From the NCBI GenBank assembly GCA_020881915.1, contig JAJFPB010000005.1:434001-498000 (forward strand): a stretch of DNA of 64,000 bases. Reading direction: 5' to 3'. Both the position numbers and the translations under genes were made by a program. This stretch comes from Paramyrothecium sp. XJ0827. Taxonomy: Eukaryota > Ascomycota > Sordariomycetes > Hypocreales > Stachybotryaceae. Shown here in pieces: positions 11,169 to 21,980 of this stretch. The stretch's first letter is position 1. Each line of letters starts with the position of its first letter. The notes below the pieces were generated by a model. It was given only the letters and a program-made list of their open reading frames with translations, was not told the DNA's origin and ran no database searches.

Positions 11169-12345
11169 ATGGCGCTGTCCCGAACTAAGAGGAGGATACT
11201 GCGCGCCGTCGCGGCTTCACCGTTTCTCCTCGTCGCTAGCTCGTTGGTCGTTCTCATGGATGCCGACAAGTTGGCCATGCAATGGCAGCCCATTCTCGAC
11301 TCTGGCCGAATCGAATGGCCCGGCAGCTCAATTGCACTGCTGGAGAGATTTTACGGCATCGCCATTTTGGACGACTTCTGGCGTGGACTGACGGTTCTGT
11401 TCGCACCGTCTACCTTGGAGATCGATCCAGTTGCTTGGTGGACCGGCTTCGAGTACTGCATCCAACTCGCACCCTTGTACGCTATTTGGACTATCGAGTC
11501 GCATCGCTTAGTCTATAGGTACAGTCCTGCTGGCTTGTAAGTATTCCACTCTATGTCTTTCCCCATTCCTACGAGAGGATAGGATGCCGTAGTCATAGCC
11601 ACTGACGGCCAGCAGTCCCACCCTCTTCACCGTCCTCGGTCAAGCCATGAGTATCGGTGTGGTGGCGCCCGTCTTTTACTTCCTCTGTTTCGTATTTGGG
11701 CCATCGTCTTCTGAACGCGCTCGCGTCAAGGTCAACACCCTCGAGGCCAGCTTGTGGGAAATTCCATCTGTTCCATTCATTTTACCTCTTGTGCTATTGT
11801 TCCACATTGGTGGTTTGAGCGCCTCGTTTTTCTCCTCTCAGTCGGAAACTCGACATTGGTGGACTTGGACCTGGCTATTCTTGCCAGGATTAGTCGGACT
11901 TGGCGACGCGTTTTTGACCCGCCTGTTCAACATCCGCTGGTCTTCTCATGACAGAAAGACGAAAAGTACTATTTTCGCGTCGCCAGAGGCTCAAATTGCC
12001 ACCTTAGCCGTCCTTTCTGCGGCAGTCTGGGCTTACATGCTGATCTCCTCGCCGTTCTCCCTGTCCATGGTGTTCCTACCCGACAACCTGGATGAGAGTG
12101 GCTTCATTCTTCACTCACGGCTTGTGCTTCAGCTTGATTGCCTCCTGAGCTTCGGTGCTTCCCTCATGTGGCTAGCCTATGATTACTATGAGCTAAGCAA
12201 CGTAAAAATTGTAGGATTTCGCGAATGGCTTCTTCTCCTGGGAACAGTCCCTCTCGTCCTGACATTCGGCGGACCAGGCACTGCCGTTGCATTTGGTTGG
12301 ATTTGGAAGGAAAGAGCTGTACACAGATGGGTCAACAGTGGATGA
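11169..12345 (+). CDS. Polytopic membrane protein, candidate membrane-bound cyclase
   Basis: Two exons, 11169-11536 and 11616-12345, give 365 residues. The protein has about eight hydrophobic segments, an Arg/Lys-rich N-terminus, and acidic or polar residues at helix ends: FYGIAILDDFWRGLTVLF, EYCIQLAPLYAIWTIESHR, and WLAYDYYELSNVKI near the C-terminus. Size and topology are comparable to the membrane proteins that act as non-canonical terpene cyclases or cyclase partners in fungal clusters (for example the PaxA and AscI groups), but I do not recognise it as a member of either. It could equally be a transporter-like or structural protein. It lies directly upstream of the SnoaL-like gene in the same orientation. 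It is the only protein in this part of the window that could plausibly build a scaffold. Confidence 0.8.
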
Positions 12346-12716
12346 TAGACACGGCTTACATCGGGATCGAGTAATTGCCAATGCTGGCGAAGCAATTCTT
12401 TGGGAGCAGCCGCTGGAGCTGTCAAGGAGGTGCTCATCTATCATACCTAGCTGCATACATTTTCTACCCTCAACTCAAGATAAACCCAGGATAACGTAGT
12501 TCAATGACATTTTAATATGGCTTGTTGCAAGATGTAGCATTCTCATGACGAATCGGTAGCTACCATGAAGAGAACGGGCATTCATGATATCACTACGCTG
12601 CTCTTGTGTCCAACTACACGGGAAGGTTTCGAGCGTTAAACGAGGCAGAATCACACCTGCCACTTCTGACTAACCAAAATTTGCCATCATGTGACCGTGT
12701 AAGGGACAGAGAAAAT

Positions 12717-12724
12717 TATAAAAG
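12717..12724 (+). promoter_or_regulatory. Candidate TATA box of the SnoaL-like gene
   Basis: TATAAAAG lies about 125 nt upstream of the ATG at 12848. The leader that follows is CT-rich (ccaccccc, ctcccgcc), as is common around fungal transcription starts. Confidence 0.45.
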
Positions 12725-12847
12725 ACGGCTCACGTCTCATCACTGCCTGATTACCACCCCCGCTACCAACATCGCTATTCTGCCACACTCTTGCCTGCCC
12801 ACTCTCACATCCATTTTTCTCCCGCCAGACTTTGAAACTTATTCAAA

Positions 12848-13312
12848 ATGTCGTCCATCCGTGAGCAACTTAAGAAGCTAGCTAGCGATTTTCTTGATGC
12901 ATTCAACACAAACACGGCCGAGGGCACAATTGCTCTTCGCAGTCTCAACTGCAAACATCACATTCTTCCAACCACAGCCAAGCATCCGGTCCGAAACAAT
13001 GCCGAGTATCAAGGCTTCATTGCGCCGAGCTTCCAGATTATGAGGAATTTCACCCTTAAGCTGGCTGATAATTTCCCTCTACTTATTGACGAAGAGGCCC
13101 GCACTGTGATCCTCTATGTTACTTCAGACGCGGAGACACCGATTGGGGTGTATCATAATGAATACATCTTCACACTACAGACAAATGACGATGCAACAGA
13201 GATTGAGAAGGTTATCGAATTCTTGGATTCAGCACACACCTCGAGTTTCCTGCAGGATATCATGCAGTACATAGAAAAGGCGACGGAGGGGGGGGCCACG
13301 CCTTCAGCCTAA
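12848..13312 (+). CDS. SnoaL/NTF2-like small protein (cluster isomerase type)
   Basis: A single exon encodes 154 residues. The layout is that of a cone-shaped NTF2/SnoaL alpha+beta barrel: an N-terminal helix (REQLKKLASDFLDAFNTN), an early His-rich loop (CKHHILP), a central helix, then three long strands (ARTVILYVTSDAETPIG, EYIFTLQTND, IEKVIEFLDS) and a C-terminal helix. Length and pattern match the roughly 150-residue proteins found in fungal meroterpenoid clusters (Trt14/AusH/PrhC group), some of which isomerise or rearrange rings without a cofactor. Membership of that group is an inference from size and motif order. No alternative start is needed, because the ATG follows a good leader and the sequence aaaatgtcg. 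Confidence 0.8.
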   Translation: MSSIREQLKKLASDFLDAFNTNTAEGTIALRSLNCKHHILPTTAKHPVRNNAEYQGFIAPSFQIMRNFTLKLADNFPLLIDEEARTVILYVTSDAETPIGVYHNEYIFTLQTNDDATEIEKVIEFLDSAHTSSFLQDIMQYIEKATEGGATPSA

Positions 13313-14943
13313 TATAGACTTGAGCCCGAGGCAGAGGAGCCTTGCAAGAATCGTTTGTGGTTCTGGTCATTGTATCAGAAGTATGAACCATTCTGAGTAT
13401 AGGTAGTGATTTGGTCTCCTGTCTACAAGTTCTGGACGAAACCACTAGCTATTGGCCCGTTCGAATTGCAATTTAATTCAGTATTGATGAAGTAACACTG
13501 AGGGCCTATTCTTTACTAGTAGTCCATGAGGTATTTTAAAGTAATAGCTGAATACTTTACAACCACCCTATCTTGTGTAATTCTCCAGAGTGAGCAGTCT
13601 CCAAGTAAATTATCCACTTGCCGGAGACTCATAACGCCCCTTCCATTTCGTTCTAGTTGTCACATTTAAATCCTTAGATCTTGGCCCTACCTACCCTTAC
13701 TAGTGTCAAGATTTCGACTGTACAATAAATTTTCTACAGTTGCCTCCAGCAATAACCAGCCCCGTATTACCAAAGAGAGAGTTTTGGCTAATGTAGCTAA
13801 CATTTCGTGTGCTTGAAATCCTGGGAGAAGTTCTATGCAGGTGCTGAATATACAAAATGTAGCCTCTTATTACAGTAGCTCTGTATAGTAGGCTACATAA
13901 TCTTGGCGGAATCCTGAACTGTTTTTGCGGCCGCTGGTTCCTCTTCTTGCCTCGATTCTGTGTAATTGTACATGTATCCTGCTATCATTAGAGCTAGAGG
14001 ATATCATAAGGGATCATTATAATGTCTATACGATAGGTGAATCCCTTTTCCAGCTGTAGACAGAGCTTCGTCCAAGGATATAGCATAGATATCTAACCAA
14101 CAACAAGGCCTATAGCCGAGAAGCCTGAGCCAAAAAGCCCTTCCTCAGAAACGCAGCTAATGGCCCTGAATGCCTTCAATCCCTATGCCTATATTGCTAT
14201 TCAGCAATTTCGAAGGTTAAATCTCTCGAAACTCTTCAACCAATGCTTAGTTGACTAGTTCGCTTTGATCCAGTACAGCTGATGCAGTCAAAACGATGTT
14301 TTAGATCATTTCAAGTAGTAGCAGGCTAGATTACAAATCTCCAATAGTTCTAGGAGCCAGGATTCAACAATCGCTCATAATCAGGAACGAAACCAGTCTT
14401 GCCTGACTAGTCTCTTGCGTTCCACCAATCCTGGTACACGTTCCCAACTTCCAAAATGTCGTTCCTCTTGAAGGGCAAACCCTAAAGATCTTCAGCGTCA
14501 AACGTGAATTTGGCTCTGGCATAGTAGGGGTATTTGGGATCCACAGGTGCAGGGTATCTAGGGCGGAGGATCTGGGGCAGAGGATCTCAGGGATGGTCTG
14601 ACTCTGTTTATGCCTGTAATGTCTACGAGAGCAAGAAGTTGCTGAGGTTGTTTCCCTTTCCGTCATTTCAAACGCCTACAAGTTTGACGTCGTATTCTTC
14701 CTCTGACGATATCAGCTCCGAAACAACTCCCGTCTCGCCCTCTTCATTCCGTGCTTTCCACCCATGTTTCCAGCTTTGGACCTGCCCGTGGCCGGAATGT
14801 TGCAGGTCGTGAAATCTACAGTATAAATTTGATAAGCAACGGATTATCTTCGTCAGTTATCTTTTTCACTATCAATACTGTTCCTAGCTGTCCTTTTATT
14901 AGCAACTCGGGGGTCTCCTGTGGCCATGTCGTCTGAAGATTTG
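13313..14943. other. AT-rich gene-free stretch
   Basis: This stretch is clearly richer in A/T and TpA than the flanking genes, and stops are dense in all frames. It is the left part of a decayed island that ends near 18.4 kb. I see no terminal inverted repeats or LTRs. The composition is compatible with repeat-induced point mutation acting on old repeats, but that needs a dinucleotide calculation. Confidence 0.55.
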
Positions 14944-15740
14944 TCATTTGGCCCTTTCGTATCCGGCAATTGTTTTCTTCGCTTTTTCTTTTGCATTTGA
15001 AAGTCCAGATTCCCATGAGGACAACCAAGTTTTGTCGCTGAGAGGTATATCACGAGATGCGTCCCGTGATGCTCGATCCGCCGCCGGTTTACCATCATCG
15101 TTCGACCACTCTGTGGGTAACAGGAATGATGATAACTCCTCGAGATGATCTGCTACACGGCTGAAAGGCCTTTCCAAGTATAGTCCAGCCGAAAACATCG
15201 GGCATTTTGAGATTTCGGATTTATCCAAAGGCCTCTCGCAGATGCCGAAGTAACAGCGATTGCGCTTCAGTCCAGAACCCCCAATGCCAGTGCCGCAGAT
15301 GCTGTACCATGGAATCCTTGGATGAGAATTGTAATGAACACTCTTGGCAGACCCAACGTCGATTGTGCATTTGCATCTCGCGATATAACCAGTCATGTCT
15401 GGTGGAGTATTGCTTTGTGCCATTGACGCACCTTGGCATCGTGCAGACGTATAGGCGAAGATCGCGAAAGACGTGGCGCCTAATTCACAAGTCAGGCGTA
15501 TGCCGCTCGTGACATTATGGAGATTTGGGCAAAGTAAAAGAAGTCTCAAGCTTGAGGTCTGCTTTTTGCCTTGATCGTTATGGAAATATGAACCACTGAA
15601 CGCGCTGTAGTTACTAAAACAATCAACGCAAATGACAACAGCGTTACCATGGTTTACCTTGCTATAGATCGGATGGAATACATCCAGCACCTTGTTCCTG
15701 AGCTCCTCATCCTCACGAAGGTGTTAGTCGAGCGACCCCG
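14944..15740 (-). pseudogene. Relic of a C2H2 zinc-finger protein (NACHT/ankyrin-associated type)
   Basis: Two minus-strand frames carry successive parts of one protein. The upstream part (about 15439-15250) has REMQMHNRRWVCQECSLQF and a C2H2 finger with spacing C-x2-C-x12-H-x4-H. The downstream part (about 15250-15050, another frame) continues with ICERPLDKSEISKCPMF and then VADHLEELSSFLLPTEW. This order is familiar from C2H2 modules in large fungal NACHT or ankyrin-type proteins, so a frameshift splits the module. The second finger reads C-P-M-F where a Cys would be expected at the F. More sequence that could be coding, in yet another relation, extends to about 15700. It is not functional as it stands. 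Confidence 0.6.
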
Positions 15741-16490
15741 GAGCATGATCTGGTAGAGAGGTCCTGAAATCTCGATTTCAAGTTTCTAGTCATGCATAGT
15801 CATCAAGAAGTTAATCCACACACGCAATTCCCAGCTCGACCATGTCATAATCTGACTTGGTCACGCTGATGATCAAGTTTCCAAAGAAGCGACTATGCGG
15901 CTGGACAGGCCACAGAGTTCTGTCGGATCAGTATCGACATCCGTACCATAGTCCTCAGTTGGTTGCTCCCTCCCTGCGACATCCGAAATGAAATCCGTCG
16001 AATGGGGTGTTGTCTCCTGCGCTCGCCAGTAATAGAGCCTAAGCGGGGTCGTGATGTGGGAGTGCATAGATTGGGGCGAAGAATGATGCAGTCTTTTTAC
16101 GGCCAAGATAAGCATACGATCCCTCCCTCGCCTAATTTTGTGTGTTATAATATTTCCGGCTGACTTTGGGAGGATGTGATTGCGTTCAACCAATAATGCA
16201 AAATACTCTATCGTATCTCACATACAGGCAGTGCAACGCAACATTGTCCCCTATCACGGATCGTGTGCCATTCAAACAACTCTCCTCATTTCAATCACTT
16301 TAATCTCACTACGTCAGCCAACAGTCCTATGTGGGATTGGCTCTCGCAGCGAAATGTAGGGAGCAAACCTGCGACGACAGCATTCCTGGGACCATAGGAT
16401 ATCCATACTCTCCACGTGGTTCCAGTAGAAAGACTCTATCTATTGTGCAGCCCGAGCCAACAAGTGGTTAGTTCTTCGGAGCTCTAGTCC
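15741..16490. other. Decayed intergenic sequence
   Basis: No intact gene is supported. A minus-strand frame of about 106 codons at 15873-16193 has no recognisable motif and may be a further scrap of the zinc-finger relic downstream of it. Confidence 0.4.
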
Positions 16491-16582
16491 GTCATGGGGC
16501 GAGAGTGAATCTGAAGATACCCGGAGGGACACCTTGGCCAACGGAGCGGCTTCTAGAACTTAGGTTGGTGCTCACTGACATG
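16491..16582 (+). repeat. Diverged repeat, copy B
   Basis: This is the partner of 3868-3957 in the same orientation. Shared blocks are acccggaggga, ggagcggc, aacttaggtt, gtgct and tgac. A TACATAAAG element (16672-16680) follows at roughly the distance at which TATATAAAG follows copy A, so this looks like a decayed second copy of the FAD-oxidase promoter. Confidence 0.6.
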
Positions 16583-17194
16583 CTGTTTCACCGCGACGCT
16601 CCATTGGAGAGGAAATTTATTGTTCCAAGTTGCATTGGGTAGTCCACGATTCTTCTGGTTGTACTAGTAAATACATAAAGCTAGTCACTGTAGCTTCTCT
16701 TATGTCTTATCTTATGTTTTTGCTTTAAGGAATCCACTTGTTCCGTCCATCGCCGTAAAACATGTATGGATCGAAACCAGTCCAACTTCAGCCAGGAGTC
16801 ATGAAGACTGGCCCCAGCATTGGCGTTGCCATACACTTTTTCAAAATCACGCCAGAGCAACGGGGAAGACTCGGCTTGAAATCATCATTGGTCAGTCGGC
16901 TTTTGCCAACGTCATCGCTGTTATCGAGCGGCCACCAACTGCGCTACTCCACAGTTTGGAGGCTAAACTGCGACGCTGTCTTGTACATCTCCTTCCACAG
17001 GTGGTGGAAAACTCGAAGTAAATATCGATTCTTTCCACAAATTCTTGGCCATGGTCCATTGCTGAACTCTGTCCCAAGGCTTCACGGTTTTCCATCCTCC
17101 AACTTCGGCTGTGATGTTCGAGGGCGGGCTGGGATGGGATTCATTGAAGAAAATCTATACTTAATTTGACGTAATAGTGCCAGGATTCCACTGA

Positions 17195-17560
17195 TCAATA
17201 CTTACAGCGACCCCCGATACCGAGGGAGAGTTGTTGCAACACGAGGCCCTTATCCTTGGGTAACTTGAATTTGACTGGGACTCCTCCCTCGTTGGTGATT
17301 TTTACTTTGATCTTCGAGATCAATCGGTTGCTTGAGTGCGTCGGTCGGACATAGAATTCGGTGTCAGAGCTTACGCTCGAAAGCGGATTCTTGTCCGGGG
17401 GCGAAGTCGGTCTGCTCAATCGACTGGAATGGGACTCGACTTTCAACACGAAACGCGAAAGCGCAGCGGTTTACTTCCCAAAAATCATCTTCGGGAACTT
17501 CGGTAGCATCAGGCTTTCGCTTCTCGGCCCATATCCCTTGTTCCACTGAGAGCACGTGTA
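17195..17560 (-). pseudogene. Unidentified gene relic
   Basis: On the minus strand, a protein-like stretch (SDTEFYVRPTHSSNRLISKI, then EGGVPVKFKLPKDKG, then LQQLSLGIGG) ends in a consensus donor gtaagt. The sequence just upstream continues protein-like in a different frame (EVPEDDFWEVNRCAFAF). This suggests a former exon broken by a frameshift. I do not recognise the family. Confidence 0.35.
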
Positions 17561-17759
17561 GTCTGTCGACTTATGGAGATGGAGCGTTCGATGTAGGACG
17601 GGCTACGCCCGGAACCTATTCCAGGAGCTGCAAGAAAGTCACAAGGTCTGAGGCCGGAACCTGCTTCGCTGGCCCAAATTCAATGCTGAATCCAAACGCC
17701 CAGAAGTCGACGTAGATGTTGCCGCCGAAGGGGACGCCCTAAAGCGTTAGCTGGGCGTT

Positions 17760-18000
17760 GATGCCAATGCACATCGCAGTCGTTCGGATCGTTGACACGG
17801 AGTTCATCTGGCGTGATCAGCACCGCCGAACCATATTCTTGGTGCAGTTTCTTGACATGAAATGCAAATTGCCCGCCACCCGCACTGATGAAGTCGTAAT
17901 ACGCCTCATACCAGTACGTCGCAGCGGCGAGCTTGGGGCGCCGGGAAATATGCGATCCACTGTGGGAAGAGAGAATCCGGACAGGTTCAGAGACTACTTC
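17760..18000 (-). pseudogene. Cytochrome P450 relic, N-terminal part
   Basis: On the minus strand, 17937-17764 encodes PKLAAATYWYEAYYDF, then GGGQFAFHVKKLHQEYG, then LITPDELRVNDP. This is the classic segment after the Pro-rich hinge of fungal class II P450s. The preceding PG of the hinge is in another frame (FPGAP), and the sequence after NDP loses P450 character. No I-helix, ExxR or heme region follows. It is a truncated, frameshifted relic, probably of a former cluster P450. Confidence 0.7.
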
Positions 18001-18445
18001 AACAATAAGATGTATATATGTATATATATTTTGTATATGTGCTGATGTTGGAGGCCATAAACATGTGGTTGGTAGCCGGAGCCCTACATACGACAATCCG
18101 GGCGCTTTTCAGGACGGGGTTGGCCGTGCATAGCAGTACCTAAGGTAGGTTAAGGGTACTTTTGGAGGAGGGGGGTGCATGAAGTGATTCCAAGAGTGAG
18201 TGTAATTGTGACTTTGAGCGCGGTGCCTTATTCTTGCGGGTCGAACCTTCAAAATCTGACAATCCCTGCTTGGTGTTTCCGTCCATCAAATCACTCCCCC
18301 CCTGTTCCGTCACTCAAGCCAACCAACCGATCTTCGACTCTTTGTCTTTGCGACCCCTCTTTCAGTGTCCTTGCTAACGATTCACTTTTCCGGGCCTTAC
18401 TTTACATCATTCTACATACATTACAGTCTTCTCATTGAAAGAAAC

Positions 18446-19444
18446 ATGACCTTTGTGGTTTTGATCAGCGGAGTGAACAAAGGCATGTCCTGAATTTACC
18501 AACTCCCATTCACCAATATCGTTGAATCCATGGCTAAAGATCAGTCCAGGCATTGGCAATGGCTTCGCCAAGGCCTACTTGTCCAAGCCTAACCACACCG
18601 TCATAGGTAGCATACGAGACAGCGCTGCTGCGTCTCCCGAAGTAGATGAGCTGAAGTCGTTCAGGCCGGCCGAGGGCTCAAGATTGATCTTTGTAAGAAT
18701 CGAGAACACCTCGCCGACGGATGCTGCGAACGCTTTGAAGAGTGTCGAGAAGCAAGGCATCACACACCTCGACCTCGTCATTGCGAACGCAGGAGGCAGC
18801 CCGCTTCCTACGACCCCTCTGGACCAAGTCAGCTTCGAGGAGATGACGACCGTGTACCAAGTCAATGCCGTTGGCCCGCTCATGCTGTTCCAAGCGTGCC
18901 GGCCGCTCCTGATGAAGGCCAAGTCTCCCAAGTGGGCTTCCATCTCGACTGGAGGTGGCTCCCTCACGCTGATGGGTTCCATTCGTTCGTGGGATGGCTC
19001 ATCGTACGCAGCTGCGAAGGCAGCCCTAAACTGGATCACTCGGTATGCATGCCAGAATCCATCTCTTAGGCCTCATTCTAACCAGCAATTGTTCCTCACA
19101 GGGCAATTCATTTCACCAACGAAAACTTTGTTGTTTTGGCTTTGACCCCAGGGTAGGTCACCCCCTAGCCACTTCTCGTCAACTTTGTTCGTGTCTCTAA
19201 AGCCGTCATGCCAAAAAGTCTCGTTCAAACGGGACCTGGTAACTGGATTGCCAAAGAATGGGGCTTGGATAAAGCCACCTACACCATCGAAGAAAGCGTA
19301 GCAGGCATGATGAAAGTGGTGAGTGGTCATACCCGAAACCGTATATGTTGTTATTGACTGGAAACCCACTAGATTGAAGAGTCCACACGACAAGAGTCAT
19401 CTGGTAAATTCTTAAGATTCACTGGTGCCGAGATTCCTTGGTAG
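18446..19444 (+). CDS. Short-chain dehydrogenase/reductase with a GC-AG intron
   Basis: Five exons, 18446-18482, 18550-19042, 19102-19152, 19219-19318 and 19373-19444, give 250 residues. The first intron begins GC rather than GT. Joining AAAG to GCATTGGC restores the cofactor motif SGVNKGIGNG, and no GT donor does. Other marks are NAG (VIANAGGSP), a Ser-rich strand (ISTGGGS), and the catalytic Y165-AAA-K169. The C-terminal TPGLVQTGPGNW segment is recovered only with the acceptor at 19218. It resembles the small aflatoxin-ketoreductase-like / C-factor-like SDRs (nor-1 type) that reduce ketones. It is intact, on the plus strand, between the decayed island and the methyltransferase, and probably belongs to the cluster. 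Confidence 0.85.
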
Positions 19445-19699
19445 TTGCAGAGCATGACATTGCTCATAAAGTGTCTACGGCTTCATGTAGTGCAGGTGAC
19501 CACACTATGACCCCCTGGTACGGTTATGCAACAACTCTCCTAGCATGAGTCTGGGTTGAAATTGGTAGAACTAATGAAGTATTGCTTATACACTTGACAG
19601 TCTCGAGAATGGCATCGTGTCAGTCGTTTCTGCTTATCATGGGTTGATACGTCTATGACACAAAGGGCACGCGACAATACATCAGGTTCTGATCAGTTG

Positions 19700-19885
19700 G
19701 TCCAGTCCCAGCTGCCTATGAAACGAATGGAGACGCGGGAGCAAATAGCAGATACTACCCTATTCTTGAGCAGTTTAAAGGCAAGCTTCATTACTGGAAT
19801 TGGTCTGATTGTGGATGGCGCTTTATCCATTCCTACATCACAATCCACAAGATTTATAAACACCATTGTGGTGGATGGTACCTGA
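19700..19885 (+). pseudogene. Relic of a second, classical SDR (C-terminal end only)
   Basis: The frame encodes QSQLPMKRMETREQIADT, then FLSSLKASFITGIGLIVDGA. This is the standard C-terminus of FabG-like SDRs (R-x-G/E-x-P-E-E-IA ... S-x-x-x-ITG-x-x-x-x-VDGG), with the last Gly replaced by Ala. No Rossmann motif or catalytic YxxxK exists upstream before the intact SDR that ends at 19444; short pieces such as VSVVSAYHG near 19620 are followed by stops. It is a remnant of a third SDR gene. Confidence 0.65.
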
Positions 19886-20269
19886 TTCCCGGAAACAATG
19901 TGCAAGTCTTGCTTTCATTTTCATGTTGCTGCGATGTTGCAAAGTTAATCTTAACACAGGCTGAAGATTTTGGATTTGGTTATCATTCATGGACGCTACC
20001 CTTGCAAAATAAAGTTGCTCTCTTGTCTTCTAAGGTGCAGGCAGTGGGCGTGATACTGCCCCTCACGAGGAGGAGACATGATATCGACTCCACTGAACGT
20101 CACATGAAAGTCGCAATCTAGCCACCGCCGTAATAAACGGCGAACAAGGAACTGTTGAGGACTATACTCCGTGTCTCTGGGCCACTCTGCAAACAATTTG
20201 TTTTTGCGCCTCCACAAATAGAACTCGCTAAAACTTCAGTATTCGTGTTCGTGTCATCTTCAGATGCAT

Positions 20270-21980
20270 TCAGGGTGTCGCAGCCTCGACGGGCTTCCGT
20301 CCATAAACGGCATAACTGTAGCACAAGGGTGTTAGTCCAGATGAGACGGGTAGAAATACGGCTTGCACCGGAGACGAACGAGCCCAACACAAGCTGTGGG
20401 AAGCTTGGCGTTGAGACTTACATAGGCCAGTACGCGTGGATCCTCGTATCCTTCAGATCCCTCCTTGTAAGTGCACAAAATGCCAGTGTCTGCTCGCGAG
20501 ACCAGCCAAGGCCTCGTGTAAAATGTGCCAGCGACAATCCCTCGAGTCCTCCTGCGATATTGGCGTATGCCCAGGTGCCCAGCTCTTTGAAGTTCCTGTC
20601 ACGCGGCCAAGTGTTGGTGGGCCACTTCTTCTGGACTTCGACGATATCTTCAAAACCGGCATCGGCGAGGTAGTTCTTGTATTCGCTGACGGGGAATACG
20701 GGCCGTCCAAGATTCTGACCAGCCTCAAGACAGTTGTCGCACCACTGCGAGAGGTAACTATCAGGGTCAAGAGTGCCATCGTCAGAGCGGGCAGGTAAAG
20801 CCATGTCTTGGAGCTCGAGGTATCCGCCAGGTTCAAGATTGTCGAATGCCACTTTGATCATTCCTGGAAGATCTTGGAAGCAGCCGAGCATCATGCGTGC
20901 AAAGATGAAATCAAACTTTTGTGACCAGGTCCATTCCTTCTCGAGGTCATCCAGTTCGAAGATAAGGTTAGGTGGAACGCTGATAGCAACGCATCAGTCC
21001 ATGTTCGCCGTGTGTAGCCCAGCATCGGCACACTGTAATTTGTCGCGTGATTGAAGCGCTGATACTTACAAAGGCGGTTGTATAGGACTCAGGTCAACAC
21101 CGATGACCTTAAGCTTGGCGTGAGCAAGATTTGAGGCATTAAACGGAGATAAGGAATCAAACCTCAGCTTCAGGATGAGAGTCGGCTGAAGTATGAACAT
21201 TAATATGCTTGTCGGCAATATGTAAGGATATGATATAGAAGTACTGACCATAGTCCATGGCCCAGGATCCGGTGCCCGTGCCCATATCTAGAACGCGCCG
21301 AGCACCCTTAGCCTTGGGGCACAGAGCTAGTTCGCCCTCCATGGTGCGGACATAAAGCTCGTGCTGCAGATCTGTGTTTTGCATTAATGATAAGGTTAAA
21401 CTCATGAATTCGCTTCAAAACTCACCAAGTCTTTCATTCTCCGCCTACCGTAGCGTTGTGACTCAATTAGCTAAGTCGTTTTGGAGTTGAAGAATTGTCA
21501 TGTTTGACCAACCTCATCATTAGGAAGTACATATTCTGAGGCTCCGTTAGCTTTCTGCCAAGTGCAAAACAATAAATAAAAAAAGAAAAGTCTGGACTTA
21601 CTTCCGCGGCTCAGTGCATGATATTGTCGTCCGTTCTCTTCTTGGTACGCGAGGACGCTGGACGTGATTGACGTGACAGAGTGTTCATGTTCCTGGCAGG
21701 GATTTGTGAGTTGTTTATCCTTGGCTCTCCAAAGCATCAAGGCCGTGAGACGCAAGAGAAAAAAATGAAAGGCTAGACCCACCTCACCAATGGCAGAGTC
21801 GGCATCGTCGCGATCAGCAACCTATGTAACAAGACGGACTCAATTAGGTTTTGGTCAACATGAACAGGGTGGGGTTGGTCTGAAACGGACAATGGCCTCC
21901 TGTATTTGAATGGTGGTACCAGCAGCGGCGTCATGCGGTGTTACGTCTTCCTGTCGCTCAGGCAGGTCCTGGCCCGTCAT
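20270..21980 (-). CDS. LaeA-like SAM-dependent methyltransferase
   Basis: Ten exons on the minus strand: 21980-21891, 21821-21783, 21692-21602, 21535-21513, 21444-21426, 21371-21249, 21185-21163, 21107-21070, 20979-20422 and 20315-20270. They sum to 1050 nt (349 residues). Several are microexons of 19-39 nt. Class I methyltransferase motif I, VLDMGTGTGSWAMDY, lies at about residues 113-127. It is followed by EVIGVDLSPIQP (the acidic residue of motif II), then FDFIFARMMLGCFQDLP and the EPGGYLELQDM strand. The C-terminus has the IYAVYGRKP signature. LaeA/TAM-type proteins either regulate secondary metabolism or methylate cluster intermediates; here the position inside the cluster and divergence from a P450 favour tailoring, as an inference. 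Confidence 0.92.

Noticed and set aside
16762..17169. 135-codon plus-strand frame in the decayed island
   Set aside because: Composition and context are those of decayed sequence; no motif, and minus-strand fragments there look more protein-like.
13313..18440. Possible transposon in the AT-rich island
   Set aside because: No transposase, reverse transcriptase, terminal inverted repeats or LTRs were seen.
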